Both the position numbers and the translations under genes were made by a program. A stretch of 64,000 bases of DNA from Crambe crambe. Its lineage: Eukaryota; Porifera; Demospongiae; Poecilosclerida; Crambeidae. The notes beneath the pieces were generated by a model, which saw nothing but the letters and a program-made list of their open reading frames with translations, searched no databases and was not told where the DNA came from. Below, piece by piece: positions 25,286-36,700 of the stretch. Positions within the stretch are counted from its first letter, which is position 1. The number at the start of each line of letters is the position of its first letter. The DNA lies in assembly GCA_963924555.1 (NCBI GenBank), contig OZ004595.1:2666001-2730000 (forward strand), read 5' to 3'.

Positions 25286-25295
25286 CCTTTTTATA
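25286..25295 (-). promoter_or_regulatory. TATA box of Eph/Ig gene 3
   Basis: TATAAAAAGG on the minus strand, about 100 bp upstream of the ATG at 25188, at a distance similar to the TATA boxes of the other two family members. Confidence 0.6.
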
Positions 25296-25549
25296 CTGCA
25301 ACTCAGGATGAACTAAGGAACTAGCTAGCTAGGTGATAAACTTTGCTGTCATCTGTTTGACAGGATGTGATATCGTATGACCCTATTAGGAGTAGCTTAC
25401 CAAGTTGAGGAAGTTGTTAGTTTCAAAAGAGGGACTTCATGACCTGATATCATCTACTGATTGACACTCACAGATGGCTTTCATCTAGTCGGCTATGTAT
25501 CATCTACTTAAAAGGTGTAAATTACAACTTCTGTCAGCATCATGACTCT

Positions 25550-25870
25550 TTGATATTGACTCAGTAAAAAATTAGTGGTGCAGGAAGATGGCTTTACTGT
25601 TGACATAGTAATAATTTAGGAAGATGATTAGCTACTTCAGCATTGACTCCTTGACACTGACTCAGTAAAATAATTTTAATGGCTAGTTGCATACGAAAAG
25701 GGTAAATGATGACTCAGTAAAAATAATTAATTTTAGTGGCATAGGAAGATGATACGTAGGTTTTAAGGGGTTATTTTAGCACTGTAGGAAAATAATTCAT
25801 TTAGCTAGTAGTAGCTACATGTATAGGCATACGAAAGATTTAAGGGGTTATTTTAGCACTGACTCTTTTT
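25550..25870. promoter_or_regulatory. Diverged tandem repeat with several TGACTCAG motifs
   Basis: At least three copies of TGACTCAGTAAAA (about 25557, 25666, 25709) and a weaker TGACTCT occur in a run of diverged repeats, together with repeated GTGGCATAGGAAGATGAT-like blocks. TGACTCA is the AP-1/bZIP consensus. The run lies 260-580 bp upstream of the TATA box of Eph/Ig gene 3. Enhancer function is inference. Confidence 0.35.
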
Positions 25871-25987
25871 TAAGTGGTGTAGGAAGACAATTAGTAGTAG
25901 CTATAGGTATAGGAAGATGATTAGAGATTTAATAAGTATAATGATAATCAAGTAATCAAGGTTTATGACCAGCTCAGTTTATCACTG

Positions 25988-26233
25988 CAGTGGCGGCTGA
26001 GGGTGGGGGCGAGAGGGGCTAGAGCCCCCCCCCCCTCCACTTTTTTGACCCATTATATAATTGACTAACTGCAGCAGTAAAGTCTACTGTCTAGTCACTA
26101 ATGATCGTTTCAAGTCACAAATGATGTTGCACATTAGTGACTGCATTGTTTCAAGTCACTAATGTGGGAGTAGTCATCGATGTGCAATTTTGAGCCCCCT
26201 CACTTTTTGGGGTCCTCAGCCACCCCTGCACTG
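25988..26233. mobile_element. Small TIR element (CAGTGGCGGCTGAGG ends)
   Basis: About 246 bp with imperfect inverted ends (CAGTGGCGGCTGAGGG at the left; CCTCAGCCACCCCTGCACTG at the right) and C/G homopolymer runs near both ends. No ORF; I could not find a convincing target duplication. Part of the spacer between Eph/Ig gene 3 and the TRIM gene. Confidence 0.5.
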
Positions 26234-26496
26234 GATTTAGGGAGGGAGGGGGTGGGTGCTTTTCCTACTCCAGAGTAGGTAATTTAAACAGGATGAATAT
26301 CTATTGTTGTGCGTGTGTTTGTGGCTTGGTGTAGGAGGAAAGTGGAGGAGGATATGTAAACAGGTGGAAGCTGTAGCCTCTTTCCCATGCCTATTTTAGG
26401 TCTGGGTATGAGGATACTAGCAGCTGCTCAGGGGCTGATCCAGAATTTATAATGGGGAATCTAATGTCCATGTGGCCACAGTGGGGGGAATATGCT

Positions 26497-27335
26497 CCCT
26501 CCTACATATAGCTACATAGTGTGAAAGAAAAAAATCTCTCTTTTTAGTTGTCTATTGACTCCGAGCAACTTTTTTTCTCTATACATTCTATGCACAGGAT
26601 CAGGGCTAGCTAGTCAAAGACTAATCTAAAGGTGTCCTTCATTTGAAGGCATGAAGTTAGTTCAATTAGCTTGCTGCTGCATGGCTTGCAGAAAATTAAC
26701 TGCAAGGAGAGAAGCATACCGGTAAGTGGGATTGATCATGGAAATTGGGGTGGGAGGAAGTGGAAGAAAGAAAGAAGTATAGGCAGGATCAATCAGGGAA
26801 ATTGGGGTCAGAGGAAGTGGTAGAATGTTTGATTGTCTGATAGTAGGGGTGGGAGGAAGTGGTAGAAAGTCTGATCTTAGTAGAGGAAGTGATGCTAAGT
26901 GACAGAGCTAATCATGCACACTCATGAATTCAATTACATACCAAATTTTGCAAACATTTTTCTCGAAAGGATACAAAAAACAACAACAAAAATCACTCAG
27001 AATGCAATGCTAATGATCAAGAGCACCCATGTCGTGGCCATATGCAGGCATGGGAGCTGACTGAAGCCTATTATTTAGCCTATTATGCTGCTATTCCAGT
27101 GAAGCCCTATTATTATGCCAGCATATTAGCCCCATGCCTATTCACATTAGTCTGGAATGCAATGATAATATGTAATTTCTATCATCACACATGATGCTGA
27201 GATTGATAGCTAGCTACAAGGTGAAAAATTTATCTCTATAGTTACAGCTAGCTATCATGGCAGTGTCACAATAGCTAATGAGAGATTTGTTTTGATTGCT
27301 GGATAGAAGACATTTTAAAACCGTCTTGAGCAATG

Positions 27336-27390
<55 letters not shown>

Positions 27391-27617
27391 GAGTTTGATG
27401 GAGTATTGCAAGCCTAGCACTTTGAAGAAACTGCTCACCAGCAGGAAAATTAAAGTGTCTTATTTACGTACTTAGTACAAACCATACTGATGTCATGACA
27501 ACCTATTCATTATAGTGAGGAATTCAAAACAGCCTAAATAAACCACAGCATTCTCAGTTCATTATTGCCCACCACACCCGTTATTTTAGGATCAGGGCCG
27601 CCAGCGCGAAGTCAGAA
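26497..27617. repeat. Upstream half of a segmental duplication (TRIM 5' region)
   Basis: This 1.1-kb stretch is homologous, with indels, to about 58270-59482. Shared marks include GGGGTGGGAGGAAGTGGTAGA tandem units cut short here to about four, a (CT)n run (27338-27386 here, much shorter at 59174), and the block before the ATG. It carries no ORF and probably contains the TRIM promoter and 5' UTR. Confidence 0.8.
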
Positions 27618-29717
27618 ATGGCTGAAGCTCTCAAGAAACTTGATGAACAGCTCAATTGTGCCATCTGTCTTGATATTTTTACGGAACCCAAGCTTCTTCA
27701 GTGCTTCCATGTCTTCTGTAGGCAGTGCCTTGTGAAATTAGTCGTGCGAGACGAGCAGGGACAACTCTCCCTAGATTGTCCAACATGTCGTCAGGCCACA
27801 CCTATCCCAGCCAATGGAGTGGCAGGCCTACAGTCAGCTTTTCATATCAACCACCTCTTGGAAATCAGAGATTCAGTAAAGGAAGCAAAAACTCCAGCAA
27901 TAAGTCAGGAAGTGGTAAAAAGTGACAAGACACACCCCATTCCAAAGGTTACTCCTAACTGCTTTGAGCATGCTGACAAAGAGCGAGAACTTTACTGTGA
28001 AACTTGTGAAGACTTAATCTGTTTGAAATGTGCTATCAAAGGAGGCAAGCATCAAGACCACAATTATCAACCATTGAATGATGCTTTTGAAAAGTATAAA
28101 AGTGAGATGACATCATCACTGGAACCAATGGAGAAGAAGTTAGCCACCATCAATGAGGCACTAAGGCAGTTAGATAAAACTCGTGAAGAAATATCTAACC
28201 AGCAATCAGTCATCAAAGCAAGCATCAATGACACCATTGGACAACTCCATGAGGTACTCGAAGGAAGGAGGACTGAGTTGATTGGTGAACTAGACCGAAT
28301 CACTCAGAGAAAACTGAAAGGCCTGGCAATCCAGAGGGACCAGATGGAGACTACTCTGGCCCAGCTGAGAAGCTCTCTTGCATTTATCGAGGAGAGTATG
28401 AAGACAGGCATTCAGGAAGAGATGCTGATGATGAAGTCAAATGCTGTGGTAAAACAGATAAAAGAACTAAGTGCAGGATTTCAACCAGGTGTATTGAAGC
28501 CTGACACAGAAGCAGACATCATATATACAGCATCAGCCAATACCACTGTAGCATGTCAGAACTATGGCCAGATCTACTCACCTAGTTTTCCAGATCCATC
28601 TAAATGTTATGTCAACTTAAAAGATGCTGTAGTTGGGAAGAAATCTACTGCTATCATGTTCACTCTCAACTATGAAGGGGAACCATGTACAAAATCACTC
28701 GAATCATTGCAGTGTGAGCTTGAGTCTGAGATAACAGGTACCATTGTGAGAGGCACTTTTGAGAAGAAAGAACTTAACCAGTATGAAATCAGCTATCAGC
28801 CCACTTCAAAGGGGAGACACCAACTATGCATCACAGTGGATGAACAACACATCAGAGGAAGTCCATTTGCTGTACCAGTGAAATTGCCAGTCAAGGAGCT
28901 CAGAACTCCAATCCAAACTATCGATGGTTTGAATAGACCTTGGGGGGTGGCAGTCAGCCAGAGAGGAGAAGTGGTAGTAAGTGAGAACTACGTAGATCGT
29001 GTATCTATCTTTAGTCCAAGAGGTGAAAAGCTTCAATCGTTTGGCACAAGTGGCCGCTCAGATCAGGGACAGTTTAAAGCCCCTCGTGGAGTTGCATTTG
29101 ACAGTGAGGGTAATATTTTAGTGGCAGATAATCATCGCATTCAGAAGTTCACTATGAGAGGTCGCTTTCTTGCCACAGTGGGTACTGAAGGAAATGGACC
29201 TCTACAGTTCAAGTATCCCTATGACATTACATTCAATGTTAGTAATAACAAAATCTATGTGTCAGATGAAAATCACCGTATTCAAATTCTGAACTCTGAC
29301 CTCACTTTCTTCAGCACCTTTGGAAGGCAAGGCATAGGGAAAGGGCAGTTCAATTTTCCACGGGCTATATCTTGTGACAGTACTGGGAGAGTCTACGTGG
29401 CAGATAGTTGTAATCATCGCATCCAAGTCTTCACAGCTGAGGGGAAATTTTTGAAGATGTTAGGGCAACATGATCAAGGTAAAGGGGAATTGCACTCTCC
29501 TGCTAATATTGCTATCGACACTGATGATATTTTGTATGTCAGCGATCACAATAATGATAGTATCTCAGTGTTTACCTCTGAAGGTTATTTCATGTCATCT
29601 TTTGGCCGAAAAGGGAAGGAACTAGGAATGTTCAGTAGACCTTCTGGACTAGCAGTGGATAACAGTGGAGTGCTGTATGTCTGTGATTTTGAAAATAAAC
29701 GTATTCAAGTGTTTTAG
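27618..29717 (+). CDS. TRIM-NHL E3 ubiquitin ligase, single exon
   Basis: 699 residues, intronless. Order: RING finger (about 15-62; CAICLDIFTEPKLLQCFHVF then CPTC), B-box zinc finger (about 113-158; CFEHADKERELYCETCEDLI, C and H ligands present), coiled coil (about 160-285), filamin-type Ig domain (about 300-430), then six NHL repeats (about 435-699; units such as PRGVAFDSEGNILVADNHRI). This is the architecture of TRIM2/3/32/71-type ligases, in which the NHL propeller binds protein or RNA. It does not single out one vertebrate orthologue; TRIM-NHL genes are known to be expanded in sponges and cnidarians. The ATG sits in a favourable context (GAAATGG), directly followed by the RING. A decayed partial copy lies at 59483. 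Confidence 0.93.
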   Translation: MAEALKKLDEQLNCAICLDIFTEPKLLQCFHVFCRQCLVKLVVRDEQGQLSLDCPTCRQATPIPANGVAGLQSAFHINHLLEIRDSVKEAKTPAISQEVVKSDKTHPIPKVTPNCFEHADKERELYCETCEDLICLKCAIKGGKHQDHNYQPLNDAFEKYKSEMTSSLEPMEKKLATINEALRQLDKTREEISNQQSVIKASINDTIGQLHEVLEGRRTELIGELDRITQRKLKGLAIQRDQMETTLAQLRSSLAFIEESMKTGIQEEMLMMKSNAVVKQIKELSAGFQPGVLKPDTEADIIYTASANTTVACQNYGQIYSPSFPDPSKCYVNLKDAVVGKKSTAIMFTLNYEGEPCTKSLESLQCELESEITGTIVRGTFEKKELNQYEISYQPTSKGRHQLCITVDEQHIRGSPFAVPVKLPVKELRTPIQTIDGLNRPWGVAVSQRGEVVVSENYVDRVSIFSPRGEKLQSFGTSGRSDQGQFKAPRGVAFDSEGNILVADNHRIQKFTMRGRFLATVGTEGNGPLQFKYPYDITFNVSNNKIYVSDENHRIQILNSDLTFFSTFGRQGIGKGQFNFPRAISCDSTGRVYVADSCNHRIQVFTAEGKFLKMLGQHDQGKGELHSPANIAIDTDDILYVSDHNNDSISVFTSEGYFMSSFGRKGKELGMFSRPSGLAVDNSGVLYVCDFENKRIQVF

Positions 29718-31425
29718 TATGTCATTGATTTATGCCATATTATTATTGATTTTTTTAATGTCAACAATAATTATTATATCAATATTATTAGCTACTATGA
29801 TAACTTTATCACTGCAATAATTATAATATCAGCTATAAGTGTCTTCCTGATAGCTAAAATAGGGAAAGTGGTAAAGTGAAAATGAACACATGATTCTTGC
29901 TGATCAGGCTGTAGTAAGATACTATCCATGCAGTTTCTTCAGAATGTGTAAACAAAGGCATGAAGATGGGGGGGGGGGGGGTAGCATGGAAGTCCTTGCA
30001 GGAGAGGAAGCACCCATGGCTATCATGAGCAACAACAGGGCCAAGACCTGAAATTTTTGTGAACTGTGAACAGAGAAGTGCAACTGAGTGACATACTCAA
30101 AATACCTCAAAGAATTCTGCATCAGAGTGTTCATACAGAGGGGTGGGGTTTATCAAGTTGACAATGCTGAAGAGGTTATTGGTGCAGGCACAGTTGGAGA
30201 GTGTGTGAGAGTTCAATCTATTATGGGTGCAAGGATGAAGTCAAATGTGCATGGGCACGTCATTAGGAACAAGGGCTGAATGGATGAGGTTATGCAAGGA
30301 TGAAGTTGAATCTGTGTACAGTCACTAGGTGAGACTAAGACTAAGACTAGAAGAGATTAATATGCAAGGATGAAGTCAAATGTGCATGTCACTAAAAAAG
30401 AGTTAGAACAAGGGCTGAATGGATGAGAATATGCAAGGATGTCACTAGGTGATGTGCCCACATTCAACTTCATCCTTGCACCTAATCTCATCCATTCCAA
30501 CTCTTTTTTGACCAGTCATCCCTGCATCACCCTCTTTCTAATCTGTGTACTGTGATAGATACATAGCTACGTAGCACAGAAATTTCTAACAGTTTGCCAT
30601 CAATCTGTACCAAAATCTGGTTCAAAACTAGTCCTTAGTTACTGCAGTGATTGTAGTACATAAGATTATATCCTTTTGGTATCTGGCTATAAAGACACAC
30701 GTATGATGAGCACAAAGGATCCTGTTTAATAGTCTAGACACCTTTGAAAGACTTGTGTCCTGAATAACATAATGCTAGACGGATGCCAGATTTAAGTCAA
30801 ACTATGGACTGTGCAGATTAGAGAATCAATAACTGAGAAAGCCACTTTGAGAGTTTAATTACTTGTGTAGCTATAATTATGTTTTAGAGCACGAGATAAT
30901 CAGGGGTTGATTCAGAGTTTTTGGAAAGAGGGGGCCGCATGCTTGCACCATGACTGGAGTCTCCACTATAGCTGGTACCACTTTTCTGGGTTTTGAAATA
31001 TTAATTTTTATGTTCACTGAAATCCAACAAACTATACTAAAACCTTAATGATCATAACCAGGGGCTGATCCAGGGGAAATGAAATCATAGGTCCCTTTCA
31101 AATGATAATTATTCATAAGCAATACATCGTAGCTAAAACTTATCAGATGCATATTGCTTGGTCTGATAGCTATTCAACATAGAAATCAGTCCTTTAGGGC
31201 CGTAGACAAGTTTTTAGGTTTACGTAGGTGCTAGCAAGTGTTCACTATACCCATGAGACTGTGTTAAATTATACAGTGTAACCACACCTCATTTATCCAG
31301 AACCTTGTTTATCCGATTTGGAAAAAAATACATGTACTTGTTTGAGAATTATTTGTTTTGAGAGTGTTTTTCACAGATACATAATTAGCAACTGCAATAA
31401 TCAGTAGTATCTACACTTCATTACT
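29718..31425. repeat. Spacer with locally repeated and inverted units
   Basis: No gene is recognised. At about 30228-30520 there are three or four direct copies of a unit containing ATGCAAGGATGAAGT and TGAATGGATGAG, plus one inverted copy (ACTTCATCCTTGCAC ... CTCATCCATTCC). The remainder is AT-rich DNA with short repeat fragments. Confidence 0.55.
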
Positions 31426-31431
31426 CTTATT

Positions 31432-32249
31432 CAGTGGCGGATTTAGGGAGTTTCTTTTACTGCTTAAAAAGTTCTTTTACTTCTTAAGAAGTACCCATCT
31501 TAATTCACATCTTAAATTTTTGCACAGCCAGGGCCGGATCCAGGATTCTTAGATAGGTGGGGTTGCAGGACTAGGAGCACACACACTGGGCTATGGGGAA
31601 GGTACAAGAAAGAGCAAGTTATTTGGAGGATCCATGTTGGCTTCACTTGCAGGCTGCCACTTTGATCATTTGCTTTATAATGCACAAATTGGATCCAAGA
31701 TCCCCAAATCTCCCTAAATGGCACATATTTGTGTGCACTATAATGACAGCATGAGTATAGGCAAAGGTGAACCATCTCAAAAATTGTGTTATAGCTAGCT
31801 AGCTATTACACTCAAACTCTGAAGTGACGCATGCAAGGTCACAGGTGTTCGTGAAAGAAATCACAGTTAGTCTGCACTGAGTTATCTAATGTGTGACCTA
31901 AGCTTGAAAATGAAATCCAAAAGATATCTTTAAAGTGCAAGGTCACAGGTGTGATACAGTATAAAGAAGTCTCAGTTAGTATGCATCACATTAGTTAAGT
32001 TAGCGCATAATATTACGTATGTGTTCATTATACTACTTTAGAGCAGAAAAACAAGAAAAATAGATATGTATTATTTTATCTACAGGCTTAGCTTGAGAAC
32101 AAAGGGGGGGGGGGGTTACAACCCCCTCAACCCCACCTCTGGATGCAGCCCTGACAGCATTAGCAATGAAAATATAAAAATGGGCGTGGTTGTGGGAGTG
32201 GTAGTGGGACACCAGAAGTACCCTTTAGAAAATCCTGGATCCGCCACTG
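31432..32249. mobile_element. TIR element A, non-autonomous (6-bp target duplication)
   Basis: 818 bp from CAGTGGCGGATTTAGGG to CCTGGATCCGCCACTG, flanked by the direct repeat CTTATT (31426-31431 and 32250-32255). Inside is a direct duplication around GCAAGGTCACAGGTG (about 31832 and 31937). No transposase is visible. It shares both ends and the subterminal AAGTACCCATCTTAATTCAC with element B. Confidence 0.7.
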
Positions 32250-32262
32250 CTTATTAGTGGGT

Positions 32263-32734
32263 CAGAGGCGGATTTAGGGGGTTCTTTTACTTCTTAAGAA
32301 GTACCCATCTTAATTCACATCCTAAAATTTTTGCACAGCATTTACAATAAAACGAATGCAGTGGTGTATCTAGTGAGGTGCTAAGGATGCCCCTCTAGCT
32401 ACTTCAGTAGGCTCAATTCTATAGCAATTAAGCTGATTGTCTAGCAAGCAGCATAAAATTACAGAAGGAGAAGATCGGGTCAGAGTTCAATAATTAATTT
32501 ATCGGCACATGCGCCCCATCATGTTTTTACCTGGTACCCTCATCTTGATCTAAAATCTGTGCTTCTTGCACTAGTGTCTCAAACTGAATTCTGACCCTGT
32601 ACGCTGGCAGAGTAGGGTAGCTACTACTTAATCTGCCATAATAAAAAGGGTGTGATTAATCAAAAGTGGGCGTGGTTCTCGAATTTTTCGCGCGCGCAAG
32701 AAGTACCCTTTAGAAATTCCTGGATCCACCACTG
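32263..32734. mobile_element. TIR element B, same family as A (6-bp target duplication)
   Basis: 472 bp from CAGAGGCGGATTTAGGGG to CCTGGATCCACCACTG, flanked by GTGGGT on both sides (32257-32262 and 32735-32740). It lies only 13 bp from element A. Non-coding. Confidence 0.7.
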
Positions 32735-32740
32735 GTGGGT

Positions 32741-33520
32741 GGATGAATAACAGTCAAACCTTGGTTATCTGGACACCTTTGTCCAAACTTTTTTCCAGGC
32801 TGCTGGATAGCTAAGTGAATTAGTCCTGGTAAATGAAATGTAAGTGTTGTGGTTATGCTGTGTTGTATAGTTTAATAGCTACTATAGTACAACAGCCTAA
32901 AATTGAAATTGCTGATTCATCCACCCACTAATTAGAGTAATGAGAAATTGCTGCAAGTTGTGTGGTGTTCATCCACCCACTAATTAGAGTAATGAAGTGT
33001 GTAAACCAAAATGGGTGTGATTTCTAAATTTTGGCACTATTTATTATTCACCCCTCAGGATCAGCCCATGAACCTGCCACTCAGAGACTAGCATTCTCAA
33101 ATGTATGGATTGTCTTTAATTACTTGCACATTCACACAGATGAGTTTATCCAATGCAAATCAATTTGTTGCTAGTAGAGAAGGTGAACTTAGACAAATTT
33201 GATGATTATCCATGCTAAAATACCCTCCAGATTGCACCAGATTGAAACTGAGATACCATTTTTTTCTGGGTCTAGATGGTGTGCTTCATGTGTACCACTA
33301 TAAAATAGCTAGCTCCGGCCCTGTACACATGGAAAATGTTTTGCTAACTTTTGACCAAACCCCCAAAATAACAACTGTAGCTTAGCTTCATAATTCTGTT
33401 CTTGTCTAGCTAATCTTTTCTCTGGCTCAAAACATCTGTAATTATGGTGCTTTATTTTACCATGTGGCTCTTTCATTTAAACTATTTACAGCTATATTGC
33501 ACCATGCAATGAGTACTGTG
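32741..33520. other. Non-coding spacer before the MULE
   Basis: Contains a duplicated block with TCATCCACCCACTAATTAGA (about 32908 and 32967) and a fragment near 33220-33316 (CAGATTGCACCAGATTG ... TCTAGATGG) that resembles the dispersed repeat at 63810-63910. No gene is recognised. Confidence 0.5.
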
Positions 33521-33782
33521 GGTGTCTAGAATCGGTGGAACGGGAACGGTGGAATGGAACACTGGACTGGAACACTGGAATGGAACAGTGGAATACTGGA
33601 ATAAGTACTCGAATATTATGCGCATGCGCATAACGTTCTTTTCACCTAGCTCGTGCTTGCTTTGTTCGTTTCAAGACTGATCAGGTACGTGCGAATATCT
33701 CTCTTGATCAGACTAAGTTAAATTTGGGCATAGATTAACCTAAACTGTGGCTAAAAGCCTTGTGTCTTTTTTTAAGGCTATA

Positions 33783-36700
33783 ATGTCGGGTACCTTTAGT
33801 AGCCCCATAGTTGTGGATGAAGCGGCTTCTCCAGTAAAAATCCTCTATGGAGAGCAGTACAGGTTAGTTGGTAAAAAGCTTGCTACTAGTAAAATTAGGT
33901 ACCAATGTTATGGTTATCTAACTAATCATAGATATGGCTAGACTATCTTACCAGACCCATGCATCAGCCAGATATGTCCAATATAATGCTTTTTTATATT
34001 TAGAAGAATAGTGAAAAATTTATCATCAGAAGAGGAAGACTTGGACTTTAATTCACCCTCTGAGGAGTCTGTATTCGAAGGTACTTGTTTTAGTTAAATT
34101 CCTAATTAGAACACACCAATAATTATTTTAAAGAGGGAGGGGGGCTAGGCTAGGGACCCAATATTTGATTCTAGGATGCTTTGCTTGAGTTATGGAATTG
34201 ATGGTTATCGCAGTTGTTGGCATACTAATACAAAGTAATGAATCTTTGAGTGTGCATAAGTCACGACTATTTGCTCCAAACTTGATAATCATTATAGAGC
34301 AAACTCCTAGAGTACTGTATAACTTCTTTTTGGAATTGCAATGATCTTATTGTGTCACAGATGATGATGATTCCAATATTGTTGAATGTAGAAGCGATAA
34401 AAGGTGAGGCTCTAGTCGTCTGAGTCAATGCTGAGGCTCCATACTGTAGTTGTCCATAAGGAATGAGAAATAGGTAGTGGCTTACAAGGACCTAAGAAAC
34501 ATGTCCTATACAATCCATGCAGTTGTGTAAACCATCAAAACACGTAGCATTTTTTCTTTGTGATATAGAACTGCAAATGGTGTTCCAATTTATGAAAGTC
34601 CACCTTTAAAGTATTCGGCTCACCGGATAATGCAGATACTTTTGGATCCTAATATCAATGAGGAAAGAATTGCCCAACAGAGGCCCCTAGAAATACAATG
34701 TAATTCGACATTTGTAGTGGATCTCAGGAATTTAAAGCACCCAGATGATGTAAAAAAAGATATGTATGGTAGATGGCAGCATCATGGTTCCCATACTGAT
34801 GTCTTTAAGTGTTCTTTCAATCAGGACAACAAAGTTTGTGTGGAAAAGGTGGCTCAAGGAGCCAGTGGGGAAGATGTTTTTTATTTGAGGCGATTGCATT
34901 CTACCCATCCTTGCAACAAATATTTCCGAAGGATAGTGGCATTGATCTCAGGTGAATTTTTTATTCTAATTGTATAGGGTATAGCACGTGCCTTGAGTAC
35001 CTACTGATTGCCCTCTGCTTGTAATTGGGGGGGGGGGGGGGGGGGGGGGCATTGGCTTAGACTATTTGTTTTTCTGACGTGCATGCATATAGTCTAAATG
35101 TATCAAATGCTTGTACTATATAGAAATGTGATACGGAACTTTACAACTTACAGATACATCTAATCAGCCTCATCATCTGTGCCTTGTTGTGTATTATCTA
35201 CCCGAGAATTTCAAGCCATCCATCTTTCCACATGGAAATAGCAAAGATAGGGATAAACCATTTTTCCCAACATTACCAAGTACAATGGCAACTTTGAAAG
35301 ATCAATGTGCTTGTGGAAGTGGCCCCAAAGATGCAGTTGCCACTGTTTCAGCTGTAGTAGGTGGAGTCGTTTCTGCTATTGATGCTTGTGAATTACCAAG
35401 GAACGAACAACAGGTTTCTTATTTGAAGCAGCGTCAAAAGAAGATTTCCTTTCCATCTGCATCAGCAAATGATGAGTTATCTGTAGTAATGCACAAGGCA
35501 TTCCTAGAAGATAATTGTTTCATCAGGGAAGTTAGAACACTTCACGAACCTGCCATCGTTGTTGCTTTGGATCGCCAGCTAAATGATATGGTAAGATTCT
35601 GTACTACCAAGGAAAACTTTGGAGTGTTAACAGTTGATCCCACTTTTTCATTGGGTGATTTTGATGTAACAATCACAACATATCGCCACCTTCTTCTGCA
35701 GTGCAATCGTACCAAGAACCATCCTTCTTTTATTGGTCCTGTTATGGTGCATCATAAAAAGACTTTTTCTACATATTTATTCTTCAGTTCAACTTTAGTT
35801 GGACTGCGTCCATCATTATCAACACTACAATCGTTTGGTACAGATGGTGAAAGTGCATTATTTCAAGCATTCCACCACTCGTTTCCATCAGCCATCCACC
35901 TGTTATGTTTTAATCATATGCAACGAAATCTGAAGGACAAACTTCATGAAATTGGTATTGCTGAAAATATTCGAGAAATGATTATTCATGACATTTTTGG
36001 GAAGCGAATCGGAAGCCATCAGTATGAAGGACTGGTTGATGCAGTTAATGACAAAGAATATGAGAGTGGACTAGACTCTTTGGGAAAGAAATGGAAAAGA
36101 TTTGATAGCTGTGAGAAAGGTCCAATACAGTCGTTCATTGCCTGGTTCCACAAGTACAAAAGTGAAGAAAAAAAAATGGTTTGCTACGTTCCAACCGTCA
36201 AAAAGCTGGACTTGGTAACCCTCCTGTAATATTTACTACGAATGCAAGTGAAAGCATGAATGCACTTTTAAAGAAAAAGGTTGATTACAGAAAGAATGAA
36301 TTGCCTGTGTTTATTGATGAGCTTAAAGCTGCCATCGAAGAGCAAGAGAGAGAATTAGAAAGGGCTGTGATAAAAAGGGGGAAATACCAGCTGTGCCCAG
36401 CATACAAGCATGATCTACAAAAGGATGAACATGAGTGGTTTATAAAAATGACCGTTAATCAGCGAAAATCTCACCTCAAGAAAGTAGCTGCATATTCATT
36501 GAACAAAAAACCTGGATGTAGACGCCTTTTGTTTGATAACCTACTTCAAATGACCTTTGTCATGATGTACCTTCATCTTCATCTATGTTTCCACCTTCAG
36601 TAGCCACTTCCTCATCGACATTGTCAATGGCATCCTCTTCCTGTTCTGCGTTATTGCCATCAGCAGCAGCTTCCTCTTTTGCATTGTCACCTTCAGCAGC

